37,818 bases of DNA. Origin: Actinomycetes bacterium. Lineage in GTDB: Bacteria > Actinomycetota > Actinomycetes > S36-B12. A program made the translations under genes and the position numbers. This document shows, in pieces, positions 24,421-32,603 of this stretch. The notes below the pieces were generated by a model. The model saw only the letters and a list, made by a program, of their open reading frames with translations. It made no database searches and was not told the origin of the DNA. The DNA is taken from positions 1 through 37,818 of the forward strand of contig JAHEIZ010000027.1 in the NCBI GenBank assembly GCA_024639145.1, given 5' to 3'. Numbering within the stretch: position 1 is the stretch's first letter; the number at the start of each line of letters is the position of its first letter.

Positions 24421-24460
24421 TTGGATAGTCGAGTGCGCTGCGTGGATAGACGCAGCGCAC
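24421..24460. promoter_or_regulatory. Promoter overlapped by a perfect inverted repeat (likely PaaX-type operator)
   Basis: GTGCGCTGCGT (24433-24443) and ACGCAGCGCAC (24450-24460) are perfect 11-base arms around GGATAG. A possible promoter, TTGGAT (24421-24426) and GATAGA (24445-24450) with an 18-base spacer, reads toward the monooxygenase. The repeat covers the spacer and the -10 element, where a bound repressor would shut the promoter off. Confidence 0.55.
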
Positions 24461-24524
24461 GGGCACTGAAAGGCTCCAGGGACTGACCGGCAGGGTGCCG
24501 GATGCGATTCGACGTGGAGGCCCA

Positions 24525-25625
24525 GTGTCCAAGGCAATTCTCGACGGCAAGGATTTCAAGATCGGCCTGTTCTCGGCCAACTGCTCCTCCGGCCTGGCAG
24601 TCACCAAGTCCGAGGACCGCTGGAGCGGCAGCTGGGATGACAACGTCCGCATGGCGCAGGTTGCCGATGAGGTGGGTATCGACTTCCTGGTTCCGATCGC
24701 GCGCTGGATCGGCTACGGCGGCGAGACGAACTTCCATGAGAGCGTGCTCGATCCCACCATCTGGGCCGCGGGCCTGCTGGCCGCGACCAAGCGCATCAAT
24801 GTCTTCTCCACGATTCACACGGCCTATACCCACCCGATCGTCGCGGCGAAGCAGATGGCCACTGTCGATCAGCTGAGCAAGGGCCGCGCTGGCCTCAATG
24901 TCGTCGCCGGCTGGAATCAGCCTGAGTACGAGACCTTCGGCATGGATCTCCCGCAGAGTCATGATGATCGCTACGCACTTGCGCAGGAATGGCTCGACAT
25001 CGTCAAGAAGATCTGGACCACCCCGGGCAAGTTCGACTGGGATGGCAAGTACTACCAGTTGCAGCACGTCGAGGGCCTGCCCAAGCCATACGACGGAATG
25101 CTGCCCATCCTCAACGCCGGTTCCTCCGACCAGGGCCGTGACTACGCAGCCCGCAATGCTGACTTCGTGTACACGATCGTCGGCGGCACCGAAGATGGTG
25201 CGCCTGTCGCGGCCAAGGTGAAGTCGGATGCGCGCGAGAAGTACGGCCGCACCTCCGGTGCCTTCACCCTCGGCCACGTGGTCGTGCGCCCGACCGAGAA
25301 GGAAGCACAGGACTTCTACAACGACTACGCGAACATCAACGCCGACTGGGACGCTGTCGACAACCTGATGCGCCTGCAGGGCCTGCACGCTCAGTCGTTC
25401 ACCCCGGAGATGCTGGCCATGTTCCGCCCGCGTTTCGCCGGTGGTCACGGCACCGTGCCTCTGATCGGAACCCCGGATCAGGTGGCCAACCAGCTTGCCG
25501 AGTTCGCCGCGGCGGGCTTCGGCGGCATGAGCCTGGCCTTCCTGAACTACGCCGATGAGCTGCCCTACTTCGGCCAGGAGGTCCTGCCGCGCCTGGAGGC
25601 CAAGGGCGTTCGCCTGCCTCGATAA
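24525..25625 (+). CDS. LLM-class flavin-dependent monooxygenase, RutA-like
   Basis: The 366-residue protein is a bacterial-luciferase-fold monooxygenase of the RutA branch. It shows FLVPIARWIGYGGETNFHESVLDP, KRINVFSTIHTAYTHPIVAAKQMAT and LNVVAGWNQPEYETFGM, close in layout to the pyrimidine oxygenase RutA (NLVTGWQKPEYE). Relatives use flavin from a separate reductase to oxidise amides, sulfones or halogenated aromatics. The GTG at 24525 is chosen because GTGGAGG ends 5 bases upstream. It is divergent from the PaaX gene. None of the other rut genes (rutB, rutC, rutD) is present, so pyrimidine use is not indicated. Confidence 0.83.
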   Translation: MSKAILDGKDFKIGLFSANCSSGLAVTKSEDRWSGSWDDNVRMAQVADEVGIDFLVPIARWIGYGGETNFHESVLDPTIWAAGLLAATKRINVFSTIHTAYTHPIVAAKQMATVDQLSKGRAGLNVVAGWNQPEYETFGMDLPQSHDDRYALAQEWLDIVKKIWTTPGKFDWDGKYYQLQHVEGLPKPYDGMLPILNAGSSDQGRDYAARNADFVYTIVGGTEDGAPVAAKVKSDAREKYGRTSGAFTLGHVVVRPTEKEAQDFYNDYANINADWDAVDNLMRLQGLHAQSFTPEMLAMFRPRFAGGHGTVPLIGTPDQVANQLAEFAAAGFGGMSLAFLNYADELPYFGQEVLPRLEAKGVRLPR

Positions 25626-25706
25626 AGATCCACGAAGGTCGTCACGGAGCACCTAGACTGAAAGCTCAGGCTTTCGGCCCCTCGGGCCGGGAAACGGAGC
25701 GAGGCC

Positions 25707-26669
25707 ATGGGTGGCATGAGCGGAGGGTTGTCTACTCACCGTGCCGCCAATTTGGTGCACAGCTCAAGCGCCAAGGTGCTCCGTGACGAAGTGGCTTCCG
25801 TGACCCCGCATGAGGTCACGGCGATGGGTGCACCGCTGAACGGCACTGTCGGCGTCGTTCCGCTCTCGACCACTCGGCTCGTGTTCGTGCGCTACGGGGG
25901 CGATGTCATCGTCGAGGCTCCGCCCACCGGCTCGCGCGTGGTGGCCACGGTTCCGCTCGGCCCGATGCGCGTGACCATGGGGGCCAAGCACGCCGATGTC
26001 GTGCACGACTCCGGGTTCCTGCTCTCCAAGGACGGCCGCACTCTGATGCAGCCCGATCCGTGGGCAGGCGCCCTGGTGGTTGCTGCGGACCGCGAGAAGC
26101 TCGCTGATCATCAGCGCATCGTTCTGGGCGGAGAGACCGCCGGTCGTATCCCGGGGGACCCCACCGGCCTGCTCACCCATGCCTGCACGCGCGCCTGGTC
26201 GGCCACCGCTTCGATTACCGACGACACTCCTGATGAGGTTGTGACGGCGTTCAAGAGTGCCATCGAGGATCACCTGCTTACCGCGTTGGTCCTCGCCTGG
26301 CACAGCGACGCCGCCGAGGCAGCCACCATGACACCCGGTCGAGTCGAGGATCTCCGTCAGTGGCTCGAGCTCAATCACGGCATAGAGATCACGACGTCCG
26401 CCATGGCCCGCCAGATGGGTCTGAGCGTGCGTCAGTTGCAGAGCGTCACGCATGCGCATCTCGGCGTGACTCCCACTCAGCTTCTCCGGGAGATCCGCCT
26501 CCAGAGTGCGCGCCGTCGCCTGCGGGTGGCTGATCCGCACGGCAGCACCGTTGCCTCGATCGCGCACGAGTCAGGGTTCGCGCACGTGGGCCGGTTCAGC
26601 ACCGCCTATGCCCAGCGATTCGGCGAGTACCCGGCCGTGACCCTGCGCGGGGCTGCGGTAGCCGGCTGA
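25707..26669 (+). CDS. AraC-family transcriptional regulator
   Basis: The 320-residue protein has an N-terminal sensing region of about 200 residues without a recognised motif and a C-terminal double helix-turn-helix (about 215-318): NHGIEITTSAMARQMGLSVRQLQSV and VASIAHESGFAHVGRFSTAYAQRFGEYP. It resembles AraC activators with an AraC-binding-like N-terminus, such as those of aromatic oxygenase operons. GGAG lies about 8 bases before the ATG. It lies between the monooxygenase and the reductase genes, probably activating one or both. The upstream 81 bases hold two small hairpins (GAAAGC/GCTTTC and CGGCCC/GGGCCG) near 25658-25691, possibly the end of the monooxygenase transcript. Confidence 0.85.
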   Translation: MGGMSGGLSTHRAANLVHSSSAKVLRDEVASVTPHEVTAMGAPLNGTVGVVPLSTTRLVFVRYGGDVIVEAPPTGSRVVATVPLGPMRVTMGAKHADVVHDSGFLLSKDGRTLMQPDPWAGALVVAADREKLADHQRIVLGGETAGRIPGDPTGLLTHACTRAWSATASITDDTPDEVVTAFKSAIEDHLLTALVLAWHSDAAEAATMTPGRVEDLRQWLELNHGIEITTSAMARQMGLSVRQLQSVTHAHLGVTPTQLLREIRLQSARRRLRVADPHGSTVASIAHESGFAHVGRFSTAYAQRFGEYPAVTLRGAAVAG

Positions 26670-26744
26670 GAGCGTGCCTTCAGTCAACGCTGTTGACTCA
26701 GGAAGTAGCATCGACGCGATCGAGAGTTTTTGGAGAGGAATCAC

Positions 26745-27317
26745 ATGACGACCGCGAACATCCTGGTGATCGGCGGAAGTACTCGACCCGAGTCCTCAGG
26801 TGAGCAGGCCGCGCGCATTGCCGGTCGTGGCGCGGAGAGCGTCGGTGCTGACGTGCTCTACATCCTCGGTCGCGATCTCATGCTGCCGATCTATGACACC
26901 GAGACCGCCGAGCGCACTGCGCAGGCCAAGGCGCTCATCGAGGCGATGCGTGCCTGCGATGGCATCATTGTCGTGAGCCCGGGCTACCACGGCGGCATCA
27001 GCGGCATGATCAAGAATGCACTCGATTACGCCGAGGACATGAATCGCGATGCGCGCGTGTACCTCGATGGCTGCGCCTTCGGCTCGATCGCGGTCGCCTA
27101 TGGCGCGCAGGCAACCGTCACGACCCTGCATCAGCTTCGTCAGGTCGCGCACGCGCTGCGCGCGTGGCCGACTCCGCTCGGCGGATCGATCAACTCGGCC
27201 ACGACATCCCTCAAGCCCGGCGAGGAGGATGAGTCGGCCGTCGCACTTCTCGAGACCATCGGTCGCCAGGTGGCCGAGTTCGCGATGCTGCGCAAGCTGC
27301 ACGCGGCGCAGAGCTGA
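26745..27317 (+). CDS. NAD(P)H-dependent FMN reductase, flavodoxin-like
   Basis: The 190-residue protein has the flavin-binding loop GGSTRPESSG near the N-terminus and SPGYHGGISGMIKNALDY, the typical second flavin loop of NADPH-dependent FMN reductases. It makes reduced FMN for a partner monooxygenase or reduces quinones. The ATG at 26745 is preceded by GGAGAGG. Its stop overlaps the start of the next reductase by one base, so the two are translationally coupled. The RutA-like monooxygenase 1 kb upstream is the obvious partner. Confidence 0.83.
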   Translation: MTTANILVIGGSTRPESSGEQAARIAGRGAESVGADVLYILGRDLMLPIYDTETAERTAQAKALIEAMRACDGIIVVSPGYHGGISGMIKNALDYAEDMNRDARVYLDGCAFGSIAVAYGAQATVTTLHQLRQVAHALRAWPTPLGGSINSATTSLKPGEEDESAVALLETIGRQVAEFAMLRKLHAAQS

Positions 27318-27931
27318 TGGCACGACGCCTCACCGACCCGGCCAGCATGCCGGGTATTTACTCGCTACTGGGGGCGCTCGTCGTTCCTCGTCCCATTGGC
27401 TGGGTGTCGACTCGAAGTGTCGACGGTATCGACAACCTCGCCCCGCACTCCTTTTATCAATTGGTGAGCACCAACCCGCCCATCGTGATGATCGGCACGA
27501 TGGGGGAGAAGGACACCGCGCGCAACATCAAGGAGACCGGCGAGTTTGTCGTGTGCGGGTCAACTGTCACCCTGATTGAGAAGATCAACATCACCGGTGT
27601 CGACTTCGAGGCCGGAGTGAGCGAGTTCGACATTGCCGGACTCACGCGTGAGCCGAGCGAGATCGTCGCACCATTGCGAGTCGCGGAATCCCCGTACGCT
27701 CTCGAGTGCCGCTGCACCGACATGTTCGAAATGGGCAACGGCATCGTGATCTTCGGCGAGGTCGTGATGATTGCCGTCGACGAGAACGTGATGGACGGAA
27801 CGCGCGTGATGATGGATGCACTCGAACCGGTAGCGCGCCTGGGCGCGAGTGACTGGAGCGCACTCGGGGAGATCTTCGACGTACCGCGACTGAGCGTTGC
27901 CGACTACGAGTCGAAGTACGGCGCGCAGTAA
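27317..27931 (+). CDS. Flavin reductase family protein (split-barrel, DIM6/NTAB-like)
   Basis: The 204-residue protein matches flavin-reductase-domain proteins: VVPRPIGWVSTRSVDGIDNLAPHSF near the N-terminus, PPIVMIGTM, KDTARNIKETGEFVV and an ALECRCTDMFEMGNGIVIFGEV strand pair. These bind FMN in a split barrel and reduce flavins or act as flavoproteins themselves. It overlaps the upstream reductase by one base (TGATG). Having two structurally unrelated reductases in tandem is notable: one may feed the RutA-like enzyme and the other may carry out a separate step. Confidence 0.83.
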   Translation: MARRLTDPASMPGIYSLLGALVVPRPIGWVSTRSVDGIDNLAPHSFYQLVSTNPPIVMIGTMGEKDTARNIKETGEFVVCGSTVTLIEKINITGVDFEAGVSEFDIAGLTREPSEIVAPLRVAESPYALECRCTDMFEMGNGIVIFGEVVMIAVDENVMDGTRVMMDALEPVARLGASDWSALGEIFDVPRLSVADYESKYGAQ

Positions 27932-27938
27932 CGCGGAA

Positions 27939-27968
27939 CGGCGGCCATCACCGAAGTGATGACCGCCG
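27939..27968. terminator. Terminator between flavin reductase and alcohol dehydrogenase
   Basis: CGGCGGCCATCAC (27939-27951) pairs with GTGATGACCGCCG (27956-27968) with one mismatch and loop CGAA. AAAAATTCTTT follows about 7 bases later. The two genes are convergent. Confidence 0.65.
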
Positions 27969-28018
27969 CCGCGGTGAAAAATTCTTTACGGGACGCACTC
28001 ACCCGTAGTGGCGTTGCT

Positions 28019-29071
28019 CTACGGACAAATAACAGCGCGACCCTTGAGCTTGCCTGCCTCGAGATCCTTGTAGACCTGTAGGCCCTCGTCGATGCCGTAC
28101 TTCGTGTACGTCACGGTGATGTCGCCACGCTCGGCCAGCGCGAGCACCTCGGCCAGCTCGGAACGGCTGCCCCAGTACGTGGAGCGGAGGTTGAGTTCGT
28201 ACGGTGCGGTGTACAAGCCATAGGCGTAGGTTCCGCCGGCTGCGCCGACGATGGTCATGTCGCCCTGGATACGCGAGCTGGCAATGCCGAGGGCGATCGT
28301 GGCGTCGACACCGACGAAGTCGAGCACGACGTCGCAGCCGCGACCCTTGGTGATCTCCTTGATCTGCGCTGCCGCGTCAGCATCGCCGCTGTTCACCGTG
28401 TACTCCGCGCCACAGGCGACGGCGAGATCAAGTGCTTCCTGCTTGGTGTCGACCGCGATGATGTCGGCGCCGGAGAGGGCCTCGATGAACTGGACGCCCA
28501 TGTGGCCGAGGCCGCCGACGCCGAGAACGAGCACCTTGCCGCCGGGGATCATCTTCGGGAGCGACATCTTCACTGCGTGGTACGGGGTGAGGCCGGCATC
28601 AGTGAGCGGGGCGGCCGCGATCGGGTCGAGGTTCCCGGGGATCTTCACCAGGTGGCGGGCATTGTGAACGAGCATGTACTCGGCCATGCCGCCGTCGAGG
28701 CCGAGGCCTCCGCCGAAGGCGCCATCACCGGCTGCGGCCGCCTGGTTGGAGCAGTAGGGATCCATGCCGAGAATGCACTGGGGGCAGGCACCGCAGCCCC
28801 ACGGGCCGTGCACGGCCACGGCCTCACCAATGCTGAGGCCTTCGACCCCGGCACCGATCTCGTGGACCCAGCCGGAGTTCTCGTGGCCCAGGGTGAACGG
28901 GGGCCCCCAGGGGAACATTCCGTCGCTCATCATGTGCATGAGGTGGAGGTCGGAGTGGCAGGCACCTGCGCCGGCGATCTTGATGACAACCTGGCCCGGG
29001 CCGGCCGTGGGGATCGGAAGGTCGACGACGACGGCATCTGAATGCCAGGCGGGGAGCTGCAGTGCGCGCAT
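28019..29071 (-). CDS. Zinc-dependent NAD(P) alcohol dehydrogenase (MDR family)
   Basis: The 350-residue enzyme has catalytic zinc ligands Cys38 and His63-Glu64 (ACHSDLH, TLGHENSG), structural zinc cysteines 93, 96, 99 and 107 (CGACPQCILGMDPYC), and a Rossmann motif GVGGLGHMGVQ near 184-194. It should interconvert an alcohol and an aldehyde in the cytoplasm. GAGAGG precedes the ATG. It is a single minus-strand gene, divergent from the next gene with 213 bases between. Relatives often oxidise benzyl-type or medium-chain alcohols; the actual substrate is unknown. Confidence 0.87.
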   Translation of the reverse strand: MRALQLPAWHSDAVVVDLPIPTAGPGQVVIKIAGAGACHSDLHLMHMMSDGMFPWGPPFTLGHENSGWVHEIGAGVEGLSIGEAVAVHGPWGCGACPQCILGMDPYCSNQAAAAGDGAFGGGLGLDGGMAEYMLVHNARHLVKIPGNLDPIAAAPLTDAGLTPYHAVKMSLPKMIPGGKVLVLGVGGLGHMGVQFIEALSGADIIAVDTKQEALDLAVACGAEYTVNSGDADAAAQIKEITKGRGCDVVLDFVGVDATIALGIASSRIQGDMTIVGAAGGTYAYGLYTAPYELNLRSTYWGSRSELAEVLALAERGDITVTYTKYGIDEGLQVYKDLEAGKLKGRAVICP

Positions 29072-29173
29072 GATGTGGCCTCTCGTGGTGCCCTCATAGG
29101 GGCGGGATCGCTGTTTCGGGGATAGTAACCCTGCAGTAAGTCCTAGTCTTGGTCTTTGGGGACAAAGGGAATG

Positions 29174-29213
29174 GCCGCCCGATTGGCGGCTTTCTTTAGA
29201 CGTGCTCTATAAA
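29174..29213 (+). promoter_or_regulatory. Hairpin with T tract and a -10-like element upstream of 29285
   Basis: The 213-base divergent gap contains GCCGCC (29174-29179)/GGCGGC (29185-29190) followed by TTTCTTT, then TATAAA (29208-29213). GCCCGATT is repeated at 29177 and 29223. The arrangement could insulate the two promoters, with TATAAA serving the downstream gene. Confidence 0.4.
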
Positions 29214-29284
29214 TAGCCGTCTGCCCGATTTCCACGGGCGGTCGACGAATCGACGTTCGCACCATCGCTCTACCTGGAGGCAAC

Positions 29285-29899
29285 ATGTCTGACGTGGTCA
29301 TCACTGACGCCGAGCGCACTGCGCTCGTGTCCATCGTGGTCCGGGGCATGGCCCGCGGCGAGGCCTCGGCCGAGCAGCAGTCGCTGGCGGAGGCCGGCCT
29401 CCTGCTCATCAAGGGCCCGATGATGATGCCGACTCCTGCAGGCACCGCTTTCGTGGGCGAGATCCTCTGCCTGCCGGCCGATGCACCCGAGCGTGAGCGC
29501 ATCATGGCGACCTTCCACCGCTTCCTGCCCGTCAACCGCGCACTCCGCGATCTGTGCACCGCGTGGCAGGTGCGCCCCGACGGCAGCGTCAACGATCACA
29601 CCGATCCCAATTACGACGCCGAGATCCGTGATCGTCTCGATGACATCGACGACTCCATTGCCCCGCTGCTCAAGCGCTTTGCCGAGGACGTTCCGTCGCT
29701 CGCCGGCTACCGCGCACGCCTGACCGAGTCGCTCGAGAAGCTCGACGAAGGTGACAACGCCTGGCTTGCCTCGCCGCTCATCGACTCGTACCACACGGTG
29801 TGGATGCACCTGCATCAGGAACTTCTGCTGACCATCGGAATGTCACGACAGGAAGACGAAGCACTCGAGGAGCAGCTCGTCTCCGGAAACCACGGATAG
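29285..29899 (+). CDS. Protein of unknown function paired with the PPDK-like protein
   Basis: The 204-residue product is not recognised with certainty. Residues 1-60 read like a small winged helix (ERTALVSIVVRGMARGEASA, then LLLIKGPMMMPTPAGTAF). The remainder is helical and acidic, with NRALRDLCTAWQVRP, NDHTDPNYDAEIRDRL and SYHTVWMHLHQELLLTIG, segments that look conserved. CTGGAGG lies before the ATG. The downstream PPDK-like gene begins 7 bases after its stop, so the two are surely co-transcribed, and the product may regulate or complete that protein. There is no signal peptide or membrane segment. Confidence 0.7.
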   Translation: MSDVVITDAERTALVSIVVRGMARGEASAEQQSLAEAGLLLIKGPMMMPTPAGTAFVGEILCLPADAPERERIMATFHRFLPVNRALRDLCTAWQVRPDGSVNDHTDPNYDAEIRDRLDDIDDSIAPLLKRFAEDVPSLAGYRARLTESLEKLDEGDNAWLASPLIDSYHTVWMHLHQELLLTIGMSRQEDEALEEQLVSGNHG

Positions 29900-29906
29900 C
29901 GCGTTC

Positions 29907-32435
29907 GTGGTCATCTCACCGATCGACGACGTCGGACTCGTACCGTTCGGCAAGGGATTCGAGCGTGGGCTTGACGTGCGCTCGCTCTGCACGCGGGGCG
30001 TGCAGATGGAAACACTCGCGGGCCTCGGTCTTCCCGTCGCGACCGGCCTCACGATTCCGGTGCCCAACGTGCCCGGCCTTGTCTCCGCTGATCGTGCCGA
30101 GGCCGCTGTCCATCTTCTGGAGACGATTGCCGATCGCACTGTCGGATCCACGACGGCCGACGGTGGAATTCTCCTGCTGCGCCTGAGTGCGAGCGCACCT
30201 GTTGACGCGGCAGGCCTGCCCCCGGATCTCGTCGCCATCGGCCTCGCTAACGGCCGCATTCCTGAAGGCCTGCGCCCGAAGATGGCCGCCGATCTCGCCG
30301 TGGCCTGGTGGAAGACCGCGAGCTTCATCGCCGAGTTCGCCCTCGAGGTTCCCTCTGACGAGATCTCCGCACTCGGTCTCGACTTCGATGACCCCGCGCA
30401 CCGCATCGAGCCGCTCATTGCACTTTGCAACGAGAAGGGCAAGAACAAATTCCCGCTCGAGGTCAACCAGCAGCTCGCCGACGCTGCCGCCGCGATGCTT
30501 GCCCGCTGGACCTCTCCGCGTGCTGCGCGTGCGCGTCGCACGCAGCAGCTACCTGCAGATCTTCCGCTCGGCCTGCATCTCGAGACCGTCGTCATCACCG
30601 ATCACGACGATGCTGGCCATGGTCACGCCATCTCGCGTGATCTCTCGACCGGCCAGTTCGCACCGACAGGTGGGTTCCGTCATGGCGTTCGCGTCAGCGG
30701 CGAGCGGCCCTCGGTCGGTCATCCGCTCTCGAAACTTCCCGGCGGCGTCACGATGCTCACCGGTGTTCTCGCTGAACTCGAGGGTCGTCTGAAGACCGTC
30801 GTGCTGGTCGACTTCGAGTACGGCCCCGAGGGTCTCGTGCTCGCAGGGCTCGAAGAGCTCAATCGCACGAGTGCTCGCGTGGCCACGAGCCTCGCAGTCG
30901 ATCTTGCTACCCGCGGCATCACCGACGAGCGCAGTGCTGTCGAGGCCATTCGCCCCGCGCACGTACTCGAGCTGATGCATCCACGTCCGCGTCTGACGGG
31001 TCATGAGGTCGTTCTCGTCACCGGACTCGCGGCATCACCGGGTGCAGCCGTCGGTCGCATCGCGCTGACCAGCGAAGAGGCATGCGAGATGGCCGAAGCC
31101 GGCGACTCCGTGATCCTCGTCGCTGCCGAGACCACGCCCGGTGACCTGCCGGGCATGATGGCCGCGGCCGGCATCCTCACCGTGACCGGTGGCTCTGCCT
31201 CGCATGCGGCTGTTGTCGCGCGTGGCATGGGACGCCCCGCGATCTGTGGTGCAGGCGGAATGCGTATTGATCGAGCTGCGGGCACCGTCACCGCGGGCGA
31301 GCACGTGCTGCAGCGCGGTGATGTCATTTCCGTTGATGGCGATGCGGGTGCGGTCTACATCGGTGCGGTGCCGATCGAGCGCCCCGAGCCGTCCTTCGCG
31401 CTTTCGACTGTTCTCAACTGGGCTGATGACGTGCGCCGTCTCGGTATTCGAGCCAACGCCGATACCGGTGTTGATGCGGGCGTAGCGATGGATAATGGCG
31501 CTGAGGGAATCGGCCTCTGCCGGACCGAGCACATGTTCCTCGGAGATCGGCTTCCGTTCATCCGCCGTGTGATCCTGTCCTCCAGCCCGGAGGAAGAGGA
31601 AGCCGCTCTCGCTGCTCTCGCCGAGGCGCAGCGCGAGGATTTCCGCGACTTGCTTCTCGCCGTGGGCGATCGCCCCGTCACCGTCCGACTCCTCGATGCG
31701 CCCATGCATGAGTTCTTGCCGACTGAACACGAAGTGGTCGATGAGAGTTGGGCGAAAATGGCCGAGGGCCTCCATGAGGAGAACCCGATGCTGGGCGTGC
31801 GCGGCGTGCGTCTCGCGCTGATTCACGAAGGCCTCTACCCCGCACAGGTCGAGGGTCTGTTCAATGCCTGGATCGACGTCAACACCCAGCACGGCATCGC
31901 GCCCACGCTCGAGGTGATGATCCCGCTCGTCTCGATCCCCGATGAGCTACTGATGAGCCTGCGCCTGATTCGCCGCGTGAACCAGGAAGTCGCCTCGCGC
32001 ACGGGCATTGTCGTGCCGTTCTCGATCGGCACCATGGTCGAGACTCCGCGAGCGGCGCTCATGGCCGATCAGCTCGCGCAGTGGGCAGAGTTCATCTCCT
32101 TCGGCACCAATGACCTCACCCAGCTGACCTACGGTTTCTCGCGTGACGATGTCGAACGACGCATGCTCGGTACTTATCTGGAGCGCGGACTGCTGACCGT
32201 CAGCCCGTTCTCCGAGCTCGATGAGTGGGGCGTAGCCGGTCTGATGGAGATCGCCGCGGCCAAGGCACGCTCTGCGCGGCCTGACATCAAGCTGGGCATC
32301 TGCGGCGAGCACGGCGGCGACCCCGCCTCGATCGCCCTGTGCGAGAAGCTCGGCCTGAATTACGTGTCGTGCTCGCCGAGCCGCGTGCCGATCGCGCGCC
32401 TCGCTGCCGCGCACGCGGTCCTCGACTCCGAGTAA
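29907..32435 (+). CDS. Pyruvate, phosphate dikinase-like protein with degenerate ATP-binding half
   Basis: The 842-residue protein has a clear mobile phosphohistidine domain (TGGSASHAAVVARGMGRPAICG) and a complete PEP/pyruvate barrel: GIGLCRTEHMF, NPMLGVRGVRLAL, FISFGTNDLTQLTYGFSRDD and LGICGEHGGDPASIALC, all as in PPDK. The N-terminal 370 residues keep PPDK-like outlines (SRDLSTGQF in place of TRNPSTGE) but lack the GGKG lysine loop and the SMPGMM glycine-rich loop, so ATP binding is doubtful. It starts at GTG 29907 with a weak ribosome site, probably coupled to the upstream gene. It may use a phosphate donor other than ATP or be regulatory. Confidence 0.8.
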   Translation: MVISPIDDVGLVPFGKGFERGLDVRSLCTRGVQMETLAGLGLPVATGLTIPVPNVPGLVSADRAEAAVHLLETIADRTVGSTTADGGILLLRLSASAPVDAAGLPPDLVAIGLANGRIPEGLRPKMAADLAVAWWKTASFIAEFALEVPSDEISALGLDFDDPAHRIEPLIALCNEKGKNKFPLEVNQQLADAAAAMLARWTSPRAARARRTQQLPADLPLGLHLETVVITDHDDAGHGHAISRDLSTGQFAPTGGFRHGVRVSGERPSVGHPLSKLPGGVTMLTGVLAELEGRLKTVVLVDFEYGPEGLVLAGLEELNRTSARVATSLAVDLATRGITDERSAVEAIRPAHVLELMHPRPRLTGHEVVLVTGLAASPGAAVGRIALTSEEACEMAEAGDSVILVAAETTPGDLPGMMAAAGILTVTGGSASHAAVVARGMGRPAICGAGGMRIDRAAGTVTAGEHVLQRGDVISVDGDAGAVYIGAVPIERPEPSFALSTVLNWADDVRRLGIRANADTGVDAGVAMDNGAEGIGLCRTEHMFLGDRLPFIRRVILSSSPEEEEAALAALAEAQREDFRDLLLAVGDRPVTVRLLDAPMHEFLPTEHEVVDESWAKMAEGLHEENPMLGVRGVRLALIHEGLYPAQVEGLFNAWIDVNTQHGIAPTLEVMIPLVSIPDELLMSLRLIRRVNQEVASRTGIVVPFSIGTMVETPRAALMADQLAQWAEFISFGTNDLTQLTYGFSRDDVERRMLGTYLERGLLTVSPFSELDEWGVAGLMEIAAAKARSARPDIKLGICGEHGGDPASIALCEKLGLNYVSCSPSRVPIARLAAAHAVLDSE

Positions 32436-32551
32436 TCCCTGCGCATGACGACGCGTTGCCCGTCGGGGGACTCATCGTTACCAATCCGAGACATTCGAAT
32501 GATCACTACCGATCAGTAACCGGGCTCCCTGGGAAAAATACTAGGAAGACC

Positions 32552-32579
32552 TTGCAAATTGGATTTACGGCACTAGTGT
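32552..32579 (+). promoter_or_regulatory. Candidate promoter of the ribose-type ABC genes
   Basis: TTGCAA (32552-32557) and TAGTGT (32574-32579) are spaced by 16 bases in a visibly AT-richer stretch, 24 bases before the ATPase start. Short inverted GTTAC/GTAAC arms occur upstream (32477 and 32516). The remaining 168-base gap shows no gene. Confidence 0.4.
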
Positions 32580-32603
32580 TCGACAGACATTGAGGGAGGC
32601 TGA

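Noticed and set aside
24525-25625. Calling this gene rutA itself.
   Set aside because: The fold and motifs fit the RutA branch, but none of rutB to rutG is nearby and substrate residues cannot be judged without alignment.
29174-29241. Alternative pairings in the 29072-29284 leader (CCGCCCG at 29175 with CGGGCGG at 29235) considered as an attenuator or riboswitch.
   Set aside because: The competing strand lies downstream of the T tract, so it would be made too late to control termination there; no known riboswitch core was recognised.
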